Assembly (NCBI RefSeq): GCF_900177725.1
Contig: NZ_FXAT01000007.1
Coordinates: 248,001-312,000 of the forward strand
Direction of reading: 5' to 3'
DNA length: 64,000 bases
DNA from: Paraburkholderia susongensis
GTDB lineage: Bacteria; Pseudomonadota; Gammaproteobacteria; Burkholderiales; Burkholderiaceae
A model generated the notes under the pieces. It was not told where the DNA came from. It searched no databases and saw only the letters and a program-made list of their open reading frames with translations. Position 1 is the stretch's first letter, and each line of letters begins with the position of its first letter. This document shows, in pieces, positions 28,686 through 37,187 of this stretch. Position numbers and translations under genes: made by a program.

Positions 28686-29240
28686 CTAACGCCGATGCGT
28701 TCCGCCGAACTCATGCATGCCGCCGAATCCCCTCATTCCACCCACTCCCCTCGTTCCATCCACTCCTCTCATTCCACTGAATCCACGCATACCGGCGCCG
28801 GGAAACGGGCCGTGGTGAAAGCCCGCTCCGATTGGCGCACCGAAATGACCGTGATCGAACTGATGGAAATGATGAAAGTGATGGAAGTGATGAAAGTGAT
28901 CGACAAAGATCAAGCTCACCCCCGCGCCGATGAAAAACGGCGGCCCCCACCACCAGGGGTCGGGATAGGGATAGGCCGTAACCGGGTACCAAAGCACGCT
29001 ACCGTCCGGGTTTTGCACGATCTGCCAGGTTCCGTCACTCTGCAGGCACGCCCGTCCGACGATTTGCTGCATCGTGCCATCGATTTCCGCGTCCCCGACA
29101 ACCGCGCGGCAATTCGTGCCGCTGTCGGGCACGGATGACTCGTCGTATGTCTGCGCGAGCGCGAGTGCGGGCGCAGCAAAGCTGAGACAGACGAGCAATG
29201 TCCTGAAACGAAGCAGATTGTCCATGATGTACGGCCACAT
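28686..29240 (-). CDS. Exported His/Phe- and Gly-rich hypothetical protein
   Basis: About 184 residues from the ATG at 29240 (cgga 5 nt upstream); the ATG at 29225 is an alternative. A signal peptide (LLRFRTLLVCLSFAAPALALAQ) precedes a folded part with Cys residues (NCRAVVG, GRACLQSDGTW) and an aromatic/proline stretch (YPDPWWWGPPFF). This is followed by a tandem FHH run (HFHHFHHFHHFH) and GMRG repeats. The His cluster could bind metal, but that is inference. The first half resembles small periplasmic proteins with a surface-exposed tail. A second His-rich exported protein is 310 nt away. Confidence 0.6.
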   Translation of the reverse strand: MWPYIMDNLLRFRTLLVCLSFAAPALALAQTYDESSVPDSGTNCRAVVGDAEIDGTMQQIVGRACLQSDGTWQIVQNPDGSVLWYPVTAYPYPDPWWWGPPFFIGAGVSLIFVDHFHHFHHFHHFHQFDHGHFGAPIGAGFHHGPFPGAGMRGFSGMRGVDGTRGVGGMRGFGGMHEFGGTHRR

Positions 29241-29549
29241 GAATTTCCGACATTTTCGACGTCGTGTCAGCGGCGTCACTCAGCACGTCGGTGTGCTTGC
29301 TCTGAATCACGCCCCTGGGGCCCCGAAGTGGCTTGCCGCTCGGGACGTGATCGCCTGATGAGTAAACGATGGAACTCACCGGTTTGTTCCCGCGCCGTGC
29401 GTTGACGTGGGCCGGTGTGAAGGGAGGTGTTCACGATCGGGGCGAGGCGCGGACTTGCGGCGCCAGCCCCTACCATTCACCTGATCGCCCCCAAAGGCCT
29501 GGCGTGCACGTGGATGATTGTGAAGGTACTGTCCGTTGTGTGATTCCGC
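29241..29549. other. Gene-free stretch between two His-rich protein genes
   Basis: About 310 nt containing the promoter region of the upstream His/Phe-rich gene and the 3' flank of the lipoprotein gene. No gene, repeat or clear terminator was identified. Confidence 0.4.
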
Positions 29550-29963
29550 TTATTTGTGCGCACCGCCCCCGTGCGATCCGCTCGCTCCCGACGACTGAAA
29601 GTCACTGCCGAAACCGCTTGAGTCGTGCCCACCGCCGTGGCCTTCGCCATGCGCTGCACCGTGCCCGCCGGCTGCCATGGCACCGCCATGATGAAAGCCC
29701 TGGTCATGGTCGCGATGAAAAGCGAAGTCATGGTCATGGTCATGATCATGGTGATGATCGCGAAAGCGGTCGATATCGACAAAGCCTCCTCCGTAAAGAT
29801 ACTCATAGCTGGCGCCGCAGTAATATTCGGCACCTGCAGGATTGGTCATCACGTACTCCTGATCACAGGAATTCATCGATGTGTCGTAAGGCGCCGTGGT
29901 ACAGGCGGCCAGCATCGCGGCTGCAAATACCCCTGTCAAAGGGGGCAAGATCATGTGCTGCAT
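29550..29963 (-). CDS. His/Asp/Gly-rich lipoprotein
   Basis: 137 residues, start supported by gaggt 6 nt upstream. The N-terminus has a lipobox (LAAC, Cys about residue 21), so it should be lipid-anchored in the envelope. Two further cysteines (SCDQEYV and YCGASYEY) are followed by a run of alternating His and Asp (DHHHDHDHDHDF) and Gly/His repeats to the end. The His/Asp run resembles metal-binding tails of envelope proteins; function is unproven. The low-complexity DNA (repeated gatcatg-like units) could expand or contract. Confidence 0.65.
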   Translation of the reverse strand: MQHMILPPLTGVFAAAMLAACTTAPYDTSMNSCDQEYVMTNPAGAEYYCGASYEYLYGGGFVDIDRFRDHHHDHDHDHDFAFHRDHDQGFHHGGAMAAGGHGAAHGEGHGGGHDSSGFGSDFQSSGASGSHGGGAHK

Positions 29964-30454
29964 GATAAGACCTCATCTAATGCGGCGGAACAGCTCCGTT
30001 AGAGATTTGGGCCTTGGCTGGGCTTGCGTGTCCGAGGGCGGTACAGGGGGAATTCTCTACCGCGTGTGACATGACGAGATCGCCAGAATCCTCAAGCTCC
30101 ATACGTTCTCTTCGCCCCTGCGCGAGCAACGGCTTACGCTTCAAGGGGCAACTGGCCGATATCGCTCAACTCCCTGGTCCAGATCAGTCTGAACCAGGGC
30201 ATTCCAGACATCTGGTGCCCGTAAGCAGACACCAAAGCGCGCGGTACGTCGCGCATACCAGTGTGTCGACTTCGTCGCGCACGCGCGATTGGTCGACGCA
30301 AAGGTGACGCACGATCATGCGCGGTCACGCGCGTCGATCGCAGTCGGGTCGCAATCCCATTCAGCGCACTTGCGTAGCGTCGCAGACGTGGACGTTACGA
30401 GATCGCTTCCGCTTTGAACTTCATGTGGCGCAGGCCGTCAAGCAAGCGAGCGCA
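29964..30454. other. Gene-free stretch of about 490 nt
   Basis: Two short frames (30014-30307 + and 30134-30328 -) lack a ribosome site and recognisable protein-like composition. I see no gene, RNA, repeat or terminator here that I can support. Confidence 0.5.
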
Positions 30455-30610
30455 TCAATAGCCACCGCCACTTCCGTTCGAGTTGCTGCTCGAGCTGCTC
30501 GCGCCCGATGAATTCATGTCATTGTTGGACTTATCCGCACTAAACGACAGTGACGCAAAACCTAGCGCGACAATTGCGAATACGGCCGATATCAATCTGG
30601 AAACTTTCAT
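30455..30610 (-). CDS. 51-residue exported Ser/Asn/Gly-rich peptide
   Basis: A perfect gggagga site lies 6 nt before the ATG at 30610. The signal peptide (MKVSRLISAVFAIVALGFASLSFSA) is followed by a short mature part, DKSNNDMNSSG, and a Ser/Asn/Gly tail ending GSGGGY. Mature size would be about 26 residues. I do not recognise the family. It is likely to be real because of the ribosome site and a typical signal peptide. Confidence 0.6.
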   Translation of the reverse strand: MKVSRLISAVFAIVALGFASLSFSADKSNNDMNSSGASSSSSNSNGSGGGY

Positions 30611-30905
30611 GACGAATCCTCCCGAACGAGCCACGCCAGGAGCGACGCAGCGATGCATTGAATGAGCCAATCGCGCAACGCCAGCGGCGGATGCCGCTAC
30701 GGCCTTGCATGCGATCCCTGACCAATAAACGCTCGCGACGTCTGCTTTATTCCAGAGCATTGAGTGCGTAAAACCCTCATGCCAGTTCAGCTATCGCAAC
30801 TGCACGAAATCGTACGCGAAATAAGCCGTTCGTCGCCGGAATAAACCTCGCATCCTCCTCGTTCCAAAACCGTTACGTCCTTTGGACAGAACGAGGAGTG
30901 CAGTC

Positions 30906-32084
30906 ATGAAGTCTCTACTCGACGTATTCGGTGTCGTAGCATGCGAAGCGGTCATCGCGACTCTCGTGTCATGCGGCGGCGGCTCCAGTTCCAGTTCGAA
31001 CAATTCAAACTCGCCTGTCCAGTCGTCGTTCGCTGCGACGCCGCTCGTGTCGGATGGCGCGGTGTCCGCCGCGCACACCGACGCGAATCTGAAGAACCCT
31101 TGGGGTGTCGCCTTCAATCCGCAAGGCTTCGCCTGGGTCGCGGACAACGGCACCAATGTCGCGACGCTCTATGACGGCAACGGTGTGCCGCAATCGCTGG
31201 TCGTCACAATACCCGACGGCAAGAACGGTTCAGCGTCGCCTACTGGCATTGTCTTCAACGGCACACAAAGCTTCACCGTTACGGAAAACGGCAAGTCCGG
31301 CGTCGCTGCATTCATCTTCACTGGCGAAGGCGGCACCATCACGGCCTGGGCGCCCACCGTCGGGCCGACCAACGCGTTCGTTATGTACGACGATGGCACG
31401 GGCGGTGCCGTGTACAAGGGTCTCGCGCTCGCCACGATGAACGGCAACAACTTCCTTTACGCAACCGACTTCCATAACAACAAGATCGACGTTTTCAATA
31501 CCAGCTTCGCCAAGGTCGCGATGTCTGGCAGCTTCACAGACCCGGCGATCCCGGCTGGCTTCGCACCGTTCGGCATTCAGGCGATCGGCTCGAATCTGTT
31601 CGTCACTTACGCGATGCAGGATGCAGCCAGGCACGACGATGTCGCGGGCGCGGGACTCGGCATGGTCGATGTGTACGACACGGCGGGCAACCTGAAGCAG
31701 CACTTCGCGACGGGCGGCCCGCTAAACGCGCCCTGGGGCATTGCGCAAGCGCCCGGTAACTTCGGCTCGATGAGCGGCGCGATACTGATTGGAAATTTCG
31801 GCGACGGCACGATCAACGCGTTCAATGCATCGAGCGGCCTGTCGATGGGGCCGCTCGATGAGGTGAACGGCAGTCCGATCATTGAGCACGGCGTGTGGGG
31901 CATTGCGTTCGGCAACGACCTTAGCAATCAGCCTTCCAATACGCTGTTCTTCGCGGCTGGGCCGAACAACGAAGCCAATGGCGTCTATGGAAGAATCGAT
32001 CTGAATACGATGCCGAGCTCAGGCACGAACACGGGTTCGAGCACGGGCACAGGCACGAGCGGAGGGACGAGCATGGGTATGTAA
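30906..32084 (+). CDS. TIGR03118-family lipoprotein (beta-propeller-like)
   Basis: 392 residues from the ATG at 30906, which has a gaggag site 7 nt upstream. A lipobox-like LVSC (residues 20-23) is followed by a Gly/Ser/Asn linker. The body has the family blocks LKNPWGVAFNPQGFAWVADN, GTQSFTVTENGKSGVAAFIF, YATDFHNNKIDVF and GAILIGNFGDGTINAF, repeated strand units typical of an NHL/SMP30-like propeller. The C-terminal tail is Thr/Gly/Ser-rich. The family is secreted and of unknown function. Confidence 0.85.
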   Translation: MKSLLDVFGVVACEAVIATLVSCGGGSSSSSNNSNSPVQSSFAATPLVSDGAVSAAHTDANLKNPWGVAFNPQGFAWVADNGTNVATLYDGNGVPQSLVVTIPDGKNGSASPTGIVFNGTQSFTVTENGKSGVAAFIFTGEGGTITAWAPTVGPTNAFVMYDDGTGGAVYKGLALATMNGNNFLYATDFHNNKIDVFNTSFAKVAMSGSFTDPAIPAGFAPFGIQAIGSNLFVTYAMQDAARHDDVAGAGLGMVDVYDTAGNLKQHFATGGPLNAPWGIAQAPGNFGSMSGAILIGNFGDGTINAFNASSGLSMGPLDEVNGSPIIEHGVWGIAFGNDLSNQPSNTLFFAAGPNNEANGVYGRIDLNTMPSSGTNTGSSTGTGTSGGTSMGM

Positions 32085-32403
32085 ACAGACCCTGGACTCT
32101 CGCGAAGCCGGTTAAGCAGATCGCCGATCCGAGATAACGGCAATGTTATCGAATCAATTATTTAGCTGCACCAGTGGACAGGATACGAGTCAATGCTTCG
32201 GCAATGGATAACGATGTTTACTTGATTTCAACGATCCACCTCGTCGGTTGCTTCACTATTTTTTGCACCCAAACATCCGGCGCTACGCGCAAACGTCATC
32301 AATCCCCATGTCACGAACTGGGCAGTTGTCGCCTCGTTCGCGCTGATGGGGCCTGACTGCAAAATGGTGCAGCGCTTGCACGTGCCTGGCGGCGTTGGTC
32401 AAT
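32085..32403. other. Gene-free stretch between convergent genes
   Basis: About 320 nt, somewhat AT-rich, between the TIGR03118 gene and the GG-leader peptide. No supported frame, and no clear + strand terminator. Confidence 0.4.
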
Positions 32404-32435
32404 GCAAGGGGCGCACAGGATTGTGCGACCCTTGC
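32404..32435 (-). terminator. Stem-loop directly after the GG-leader peptide gene
   Basis: gcaaggggcgcac pairs with gtgcgacccttgc with one mismatch and a 6-nt loop, starting 2 nt past the stop codon on the - strand. No strong U-run follows. Confidence 0.55.
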
Positions 32436-32437
32436 TA

Positions 32438-32638
32438 TCAGCCGTGGTAGTAGCCGTCGGCCACGGAGTTTTGCAGCACCCCGTCGACATACACGCCGAC
32501 GGGGTCGCCGTCGGCGGACGTGAGTATCGAACCACCGGACACGCCGGGGAGTTTCATTCGGCCGCCTTGAATCTCGGCCATCTTTTCGTGATCGAGTTCC
32601 ACGAATTGGTCGAGATCGTGGATGTTCAACGTGTTCAT
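32438..32638 (-). CDS. Small peptide with a double-glycine-type leader (bacteriocin/RiPP-like precursor)
   Basis: 66 residues; a strong aaggaga site 7 nt before the ATG fixes the start at 32638. The N-terminus is an acidic amphipathic leader (LDQFVELDHEKMAEIQGG, GG at residues 25-26), which matches the consensus L..LD..EL..I.GG of GG leaders cut by C39-peptidase exporters. The remaining 40 residues are Gly/Asp/Val-rich without Cys (PGVSGGSIL, GDPVGVYVDGVL, GYYHG). A terminator-like stem follows immediately. No C39 exporter, modification enzyme or immunity gene adjoins it, so processing in trans must be assumed. It could instead be a non-toxic peptide with a chance motif. Confidence 0.6.
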   Translation of the reverse strand: MNTLNIHDLDQFVELDHEKMAEIQGGRMKLPGVSGGSILTSADGDPVGVYVDGVLQNSVADGYYHG

Positions 32639-32897
32639 GATGTGTCTCCTTGAGCAGGATGGTTGCAGAGGTGTCAAGCGGCCGGTCGCTTGCGGTACAC
32701 CTTGCAGGTGTCATGCCATCCTGGTTTGGTTCGCACAAAGGCCTTCGCAGCGCGATGCGCGACGACACGAGTTGGGCTGCGGCCGTCAAGCGGGCACGCG
32801 ATGTCGGCAAACAACTGACAGGTGGCCGCCTGCGTTGCGTTGCGCCAGCGGGTATCGGTTGTGACGACTATTGCCGCACGCTCTCGCGTCTGCGCGG

Positions 32898-33497
32898 CTA
32901 TTTGAACTTGACGAGATCCTTGAAGATCAGTTCAGCCCAGGTGTTGCCCCTGGCCTGGACGAGCGAGCCGCCATCCTTGAGCGGTCCTAGCGCAATCGGC
33001 GCGAAGCCGAGTTGTTCGGCCAGAACCGCGACCGGCGCCACCGCATCTTTGTCATCGCTCGACAAAAACACGACGCGGCTGCCGCCGTTCACGTTCGGAT
33101 CAGCGGCCAGAACGGCAGCGGGCAGATGGTTGAAGCCCTTTACGAACCTGGCGCCGGTAAACGCTTTGGCGACAACTGCGGACGACGGCTGACCTTGCAG
33201 GTCTTCAACGGGAACACCGAAAGCATTTGTCGTGTCGATGATCGTCTTGCCCTGCCAGGTTGTGATCTGCTTCGCGACTTCGCGATGTTCCCAAAACGGA
33301 ACCGCCAGGAAGATCGTGTCTGAGGCGATCGCATCCCGTAGCGTCCTGGGGACAACGGTGGGGCCGATCGCTCGTGCCTGCTGCATCAACGTCTCGGGAG
33401 CGCGCCGGCTGGCGACGATCACATCGATGTTCTTTCTTGCAAACGCTCGGGCGAGCGCCTGGCCTACCGCGCCAAAGCCAATAATTGAATAGCTCAT
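32898..33497 (-). CDS. NADP oxidoreductase, coenzyme F420-dependent-like (NAD(P)-binding)
   Basis: 199 residues from the ATG at 33497 (ggagag 5 nt upstream). The Rossmann motif is IIGFGAVGQALA (residues 5-16), with VIVASRRAPETL for NADP and later FLAVPFWEHREVAKQI, TTNAFGVP and ARFVKGFNHLPAAVLA. These are typical of F420-dependent NADP reductase/NPF-like small oxidoreductases, many of which use NADPH alone. It is 103 nt downstream of the SDR gene on the same strand and may be in the same TetR-controlled unit. Confidence 0.85.
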   Translation of the reverse strand: MSYSIIGFGAVGQALARAFARKNIDVIVASRRAPETLMQQARAIGPTVVPRTLRDAIASDTIFLAVPFWEHREVAKQITTWQGKTIIDTTNAFGVPVEDLQGQPSSAVVAKAFTGARFVKGFNHLPAAVLAADPNVNGGSRVVFLSSDDKDAVAPVAVLAEQLGFAPIALGPLKDGGSLVQARGNTWAELIFKDLVKFK

Positions 33498-33600
33498 GCG
33501 AACTCTCCATCCAGTATTGATCAGGATTCCATATTTATCGGAACAATCCGGATCATCTTCGTCAAGTTGACAGGTCCCCTGCACGCTTTTCGGCGCGATT

Positions 33601-34335
33601 TCAGATGGCCGAGAAGCCGCCGTCGACAGACAACTCCACCCCATTCACGAAGCTCGAATCGTCTGAAGCAAGAAACAGCGCGACCGTCGCAATTTCCTCC
33701 GGACGACCCATCTTTCCCCGCGGGATCAGGGATTCGAACATCTGCTTCGCCTCCTCGGTGAGAACCTGGTCCTGCATCGGTGTGGCGATCGGCCCCGGGC
33801 TCAGCACGTTCACCCGGATATTCCTGCCCTTCAGTTCGTTAAGCCAGGCGCGTGCGAATGAGCGCAACGCCGCCTTGCTCGCCGAATACACGCCGTAACC
33901 AGGAAAACCTTTCACCGAAGCAACTGACCCGGTCATGAAGATCGATCCGCCATCGTTGAACAGCGGCAACGCCTTCTGAACCGCAAACAGCGTTCCGCGC
34001 GTATTCAGATCGAAGGTCGCATCGAAGTGCTGCTCGGTAATCTCTCCCAGAGGGACGGCTTCGCCCGTGCCAGCGCTCGCGAACAGGATGTCGATCTTGC
34101 CCTTTTCCCGCTTGACCGTATCGAACAGACGGTCGAGGTCGTCAAGATTGGCCGCGTCGCCGCGCACGCCGGTTACGTTCCGGCCAATCAGTTTGACGGC
34201 CTCGTCGAGCGCCTCCTGCCTCCGGCCTGTGATGAAAACATAGGCGCCTTCTTCAACGAACCGCTTGGCGCTCGCCAGCGCCATGCCGCTCGATCCGCCT
34301 GTGATGACTGCAACCTTATCCTCAAGCTTTCCCAT
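33601..34335 (-). CDS. Short-chain dehydrogenase/reductase
   Basis: 244 residues; the ATG at 34335 has an aaggag site 5 nt upstream. The cofactor motif is TGGSSGMALA, where the last Gly of the usual TGxxxGxG is Ala. ASAGTGEAVP, MTGSVAS, YSASKAAL (Tyr and Lys present) and IRVNVLSPGPIATPM follow, and VDGGF ends the protein. It probably reduces a carbonyl with NADPH. It is divergent from a TetR gene, and the shared promoter carries two palindromes. The altered Gly may change cofactor affinity but does not rule out activity. Confidence 0.85.
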   Translation of the reverse strand: MGKLEDKVAVITGGSSGMALASAKRFVEEGAYVFITGRRQEALDEAVKLIGRNVTGVRGDAANLDDLDRLFDTVKREKGKIDILFASAGTGEAVPLGEITEQHFDATFDLNTRGTLFAVQKALPLFNDGGSIFMTGSVASVKGFPGYGVYSASKAALRSFARAWLNELKGRNIRVNVLSPGPIATPMQDQVLTEEAKQMFESLIPRGKMGRPEEIATVALFLASDDSSFVNGVELSVDGGFSAI

Positions 34336-34400
34336 GACTGCTCCTTTCGTGGTGTCGGACAGCGCTCCGGTTCCCATTTGCACAAAGGTGCTGTATCTTG

Positions 34401-34415
34401 TGGATCACTGATCCA
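34401..34415. promoter_or_regulatory. TetR-type palindrome 1
   Basis: tggatcactgatcca is a perfect palindrome about a central C. Centre-to-centre distance to the second copy is 32 bp, about three helical turns, so both sites face the same side of the DNA. Confidence 0.75.
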
Positions 34416-34432
34416 GATGTGAATTCAATATA

Positions 34433-34447
34433 CGGATCACTGATCCG
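34433..34447. promoter_or_regulatory. TetR-type palindrome 2
   Basis: cggatcactgatccg shares the 13-bp core ggatcactgatcc with the copy at 34401 and lies 17-31 nt before the TetR start codon at 34464. Confidence 0.75.
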
Positions 34448-34463
34448 ATTGTCAAGGAAACCC

Positions 34464-35042
34464 GTGCGAGCCGACGCCAGAAAAAATTACAGCCACCTGC
34501 TTGCAGTCGCGCGTGAGGTCGTCACCGAGCATGGTGCCGATGCGTCCATGCGAGATATCGCCCGCCGGGCCGAGGTCGGGTTGGCCACACTGTTTCGCCA
34601 TTTCCCGACGCGAGAAGCCTTGTTCGAAGCGTTGCTGCGTTCGAATCTGGACGCGCTGACACAGAAGGCAAGCGAGCTCGAATCGTCGAATCCACCTGAC
34701 GAAGCGCTCGTGTCCTGGTTTCGCGAAGGGGTGGCATTCGTTCATAGCTATAGCGGCGTCGTCGCCTTGATGGCGAGCGCCCACGCGGACCCGGAGTCCG
34801 CGCTTCACGCTTCATGCTCAGCGGTGCACTCAGCGGGCGCGCGACTACTGCTGCGTGCTCAGGCCGAGGGAACGGCGCGCGCCGATATGGATGGGGTCGA
34901 CCTGTTCGCCCTGATGTCGGCGCTCGGTTGGCTCGTCGACCAACCCTCATTCGCGCCACGGGCCGATCATCTCTTTCACGTTATTACGGGCGCCATCCTG
35001 ACAAATCGGTCGAGCAACGATGTCGAGAAGGCAACGTGTTGA
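34464..35042 (+). CDS. TetR/AcrR-family repressor
   Basis: 192 residues from the GTG at 34464 (aagga 5-6 nt upstream); a longer frame from 34398 would run through both palindromes and is less likely. The HTH is MRDIARRAEVGLATLFRHFPTREAL-like, with alpha-3 GLATLFRHF. The C-terminal ligand domain has hydrophobic helices (VVALMASAHAD, LFALMSALGWLV). Divergence from the SDR gene across two matching palindromes makes autoregulation and control of the SDR likely. The inducer is unknown. Confidence 0.88.
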   Translation: MRADARKNYSHLLAVAREVVTEHGADASMRDIARRAEVGLATLFRHFPTREALFEALLRSNLDALTQKASELESSNPPDEALVSWFREGVAFVHSYSGVVALMASAHADPESALHASCSAVHSAGARLLLRAQAEGTARADMDGVDLFALMSALGWLVDQPSFAPRADHLFHVITGAILTNRSSNDVEKATC

Positions 35043-35284
35043 GTCAGATCGGCGATGAGAGGTTGGGGCGGCTGAGCTAGCGCACTACCCAGCGAGCGCA
35101 CATGGCCGGGTGCCGCCTCGCACGATTGGCATACCTGTTTTGTCTTCGGACGGCTGCGATCGGCAGCACGCGACCCGACTTGGCGTTTCGGCCGGGATCA
35201 GCGAATGTCTGAGTCGGTGCAAATCCCTCGATGCAAATAGCCGCCACCGAAAAATGCAAATGCCGGTAGATCCACGGGGGACAC

Positions 35285-36994
35285 TCACCCCTCTCCATCG
35301 CGGACGAGTGGGGTAACGCTCGACAGGCCAAGATATTGGTGGATGGCCTGAATGGCGCCTGCTCCCTCTCCCACGGCAGCCGCTACTCTCTTGACGGAGC
35401 CACTGCGCACGTCGCCGGCGGCAAAGATACCGGGCCGGCTCGTCTCGAGGTCATGCGGCGGCCGAACTGCTTTCCACTTGTCGCCGGTAGCGGCGCCGGT
35501 CAGCACAAACCCATTTTTGTCCAGGGCGACGCAATCGCCGAGCCACCGGGTATTGGGCTGCGCTCCAAGGAAAAGGAAAACGTGCCGAATGGGCTTGTGT
35601 TCGATCCGTCCTTGCCGGTCCCACCGCATTGCCTCGAGTCTCGACTCGCCGCATAGCTCGACGATCTGTGTCCTCGTGTGAACCGTTATGTTGGCTGCCG
35701 CGTTGATCCGTCTGATCAGATACGCCGACATGCTTGCACTGAGTCCCTCGCCGCGAACGACGACGTGGACATGACGCGCGAACCTCGCCAGGAATACCGC
35801 AGCTTGTCCCGCCGAATTCCCGCCGCCCACCACGATCAACTCTTCGCCGTTGCAGAACCCAGCCTCCATGAATGTCGCACTGTAGTAAACGCCGCGGCCT
35901 TCAAAATGCTCGAGACGGGGAAGGTCCGGCTTCCGATAGCGCGCACCAGTGGCAATGACGACAGCGCGAGCGTAAACGCGCTCGTCATGATCGAGCCCAA
36001 TGCGAAACGATTGGGTGTCTGTGCAGTCGATCGTCAGTGCCTCGATGGGCACGCCGACCTCGGCGCCGAACTTGCGGCACTGAGACAGGCCGCGACCGGC
36101 TAGCGCCTGCCCGGATATGCCGGTCGGAAAACCAAAGTAGTTTTCGATCTTCGAACTGGTGCCGGCCTGACCTCCCGGGGCCTTGGCATCGAGAACCGCC
36201 ACCTTCAAGCCTTCTGATGAGGCGTACACCGCCGCTGCGAGCCCAGCGGGTCCCGCACCCACCACAACGAGGTCGAAGTGCTCGCCATCGAGCCGGTCCG
36301 GACTCAGGCCGATTGCATCTGCGACGGCCCTGTGGCTGGGTTGCTTCAGCACGATGCCTTGCATCGTGACCACAATCGGGATGTCGGCTTCCGTGACGCC
36401 ATAACGTCTCAGGAGATCTTTTGCTTCGGCATGCTCAACAATATCGAAGTAGGCCGAGGGTTGACCGTTGCGGCTCAGGAAGTGGCGCAGGCGTAGCGTA
36501 GGGGCGGAGGACGTACTACCGATCACCACCAATCCGACTTGTCGACCTTTGATGAAAGCGACCCGGCGCAGGATATAGGCGCGCATGATGGTTTCGCTCA
36601 ACTCTGCTTCAGCAATCACGAGCGCATGCAGAGATTCCTCATCGATGACGATGACTTCGCAATCGCACACGGCGCGTGTCGTGGCCACCGCAGCGCGGCC
36701 GGCGAGTGTGCCAACCTCGCCGGTGAAACTGCCGGGGCCATGTGTGCCAAGCAATCGAGGGCCCTGAACGGACGCTCTGGTTGCCTCGATCGTTCCGGAA
36801 AGAATGGCGAACATGCCCGTGTGGCGGTCGCCTTCGGAATAGAGGATGTCGTCGGCTTTCAGCTTGCGCCGCTCGCCGTATCGCTCCAATATCGCCAGCT
36901 CCGTTTCGTTCAGCGTGGGATAGACCTGATGGTAGCGGCTGCCGCCTGACGACAGTTCGTCGGGATCGGGGTTGCCTGAAGAGTCGTTGCTCAT
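35285..36994 (-). CDS. cNMP-binding / thioredoxin-like / thioredoxin-reductase-like fusion protein
   Basis: 569 residues from the ATG at 36994 (ggag 6-7 nt upstream). Residues ~25-140 form a cyclic-nucleotide-binding domain (FAILSGTIEAT, GSFTGEVGTLAGR). About 150-215 is a short thioredoxin-like insert, and from ~240 the FAD domain starts (VVVGAGPAGLAAAVYAS) with an NADPH motif VVGGGNSAGQAA at ~388. The redox CxxC of thioredoxin reductase would fall at 372-375, where the sequence is SATF, so it cannot act as a normal TrxR. It ends with FAAGDVRSGSVKRVAAAVGEG. Such fusions are often called oxidoreductases of unknown substrate that may sense cAMP-like ligands. Confidence 0.8.
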   Translation of the reverse strand: MSNDSSGNPDPDELSSGGSRYHQVYPTLNETELAILERYGERRKLKADDILYSEGDRHTGMFAILSGTIEATRASVQGPRLLGTHGPGSFTGEVGTLAGRAAVATTRAVCDCEVIVIDEESLHALVIAEAELSETIMRAYILRRVAFIKGRQVGLVVIGSTSSAPTLRLRHFLSRNGQPSAYFDIVEHAEAKDLLRRYGVTEADIPIVVTMQGIVLKQPSHRAVADAIGLSPDRLDGEHFDLVVVGAGPAGLAAAVYASSEGLKVAVLDAKAPGGQAGTSSKIENYFGFPTGISGQALAGRGLSQCRKFGAEVGVPIEALTIDCTDTQSFRIGLDHDERVYARAVVIATGARYRKPDLPRLEHFEGRGVYYSATFMEAGFCNGEELIVVGGGNSAGQAAVFLARFARHVHVVVRGEGLSASMSAYLIRRINAAANITVHTRTQIVELCGESRLEAMRWDRQGRIEHKPIRHVFLFLGAQPNTRWLGDCVALDKNGFVLTGAATGDKWKAVRPPHDLETSRPGIFAAGDVRSGSVKRVAAAVGEGAGAIQAIHQYLGLSSVTPLVRDGEG

Positions 36995-37144
36995 GGCGGG
37001 CTCCATCAAGTCAGGATGCGATCCTAGTCGTGGAACTGCTGCATCCAGTGTGGATATGTTACCTCTGGTTGCGACACGCGATTGAGCCGGTCTCTCCGCG
37101 TGCCCTAAAGAACCACCCGCTGTGTGCTCAGGTTGTCTGCGAGA

Positions 37145-37172
37145 TGAGCCTCGGTGCGTGTGCCGAGGCTCA
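37145..37172 (-). terminator. Stem-loop after the NmrA-like gene
   Basis: tgagcctcgg and ccgaggctca form a perfect 10-bp stem with an 8-nt loop, 15 nt beyond the NmrA-like stop on the - strand. No strong U-run. Confidence 0.55.
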
Positions 37173-37187
37173 CCGGGTGCGCCCGCG

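Noticed and set aside
28647..29138. Forward-strand frame through the His-rich gene
   Set aside because: It is the complement of the FHH and GMRG repeats of the reverse gene, which has the signal peptide.
30014..30328. Short frames in the 490-nt gene-free stretch
   Set aside because: They lack a ribosome site, signal peptide or recognisable motif.
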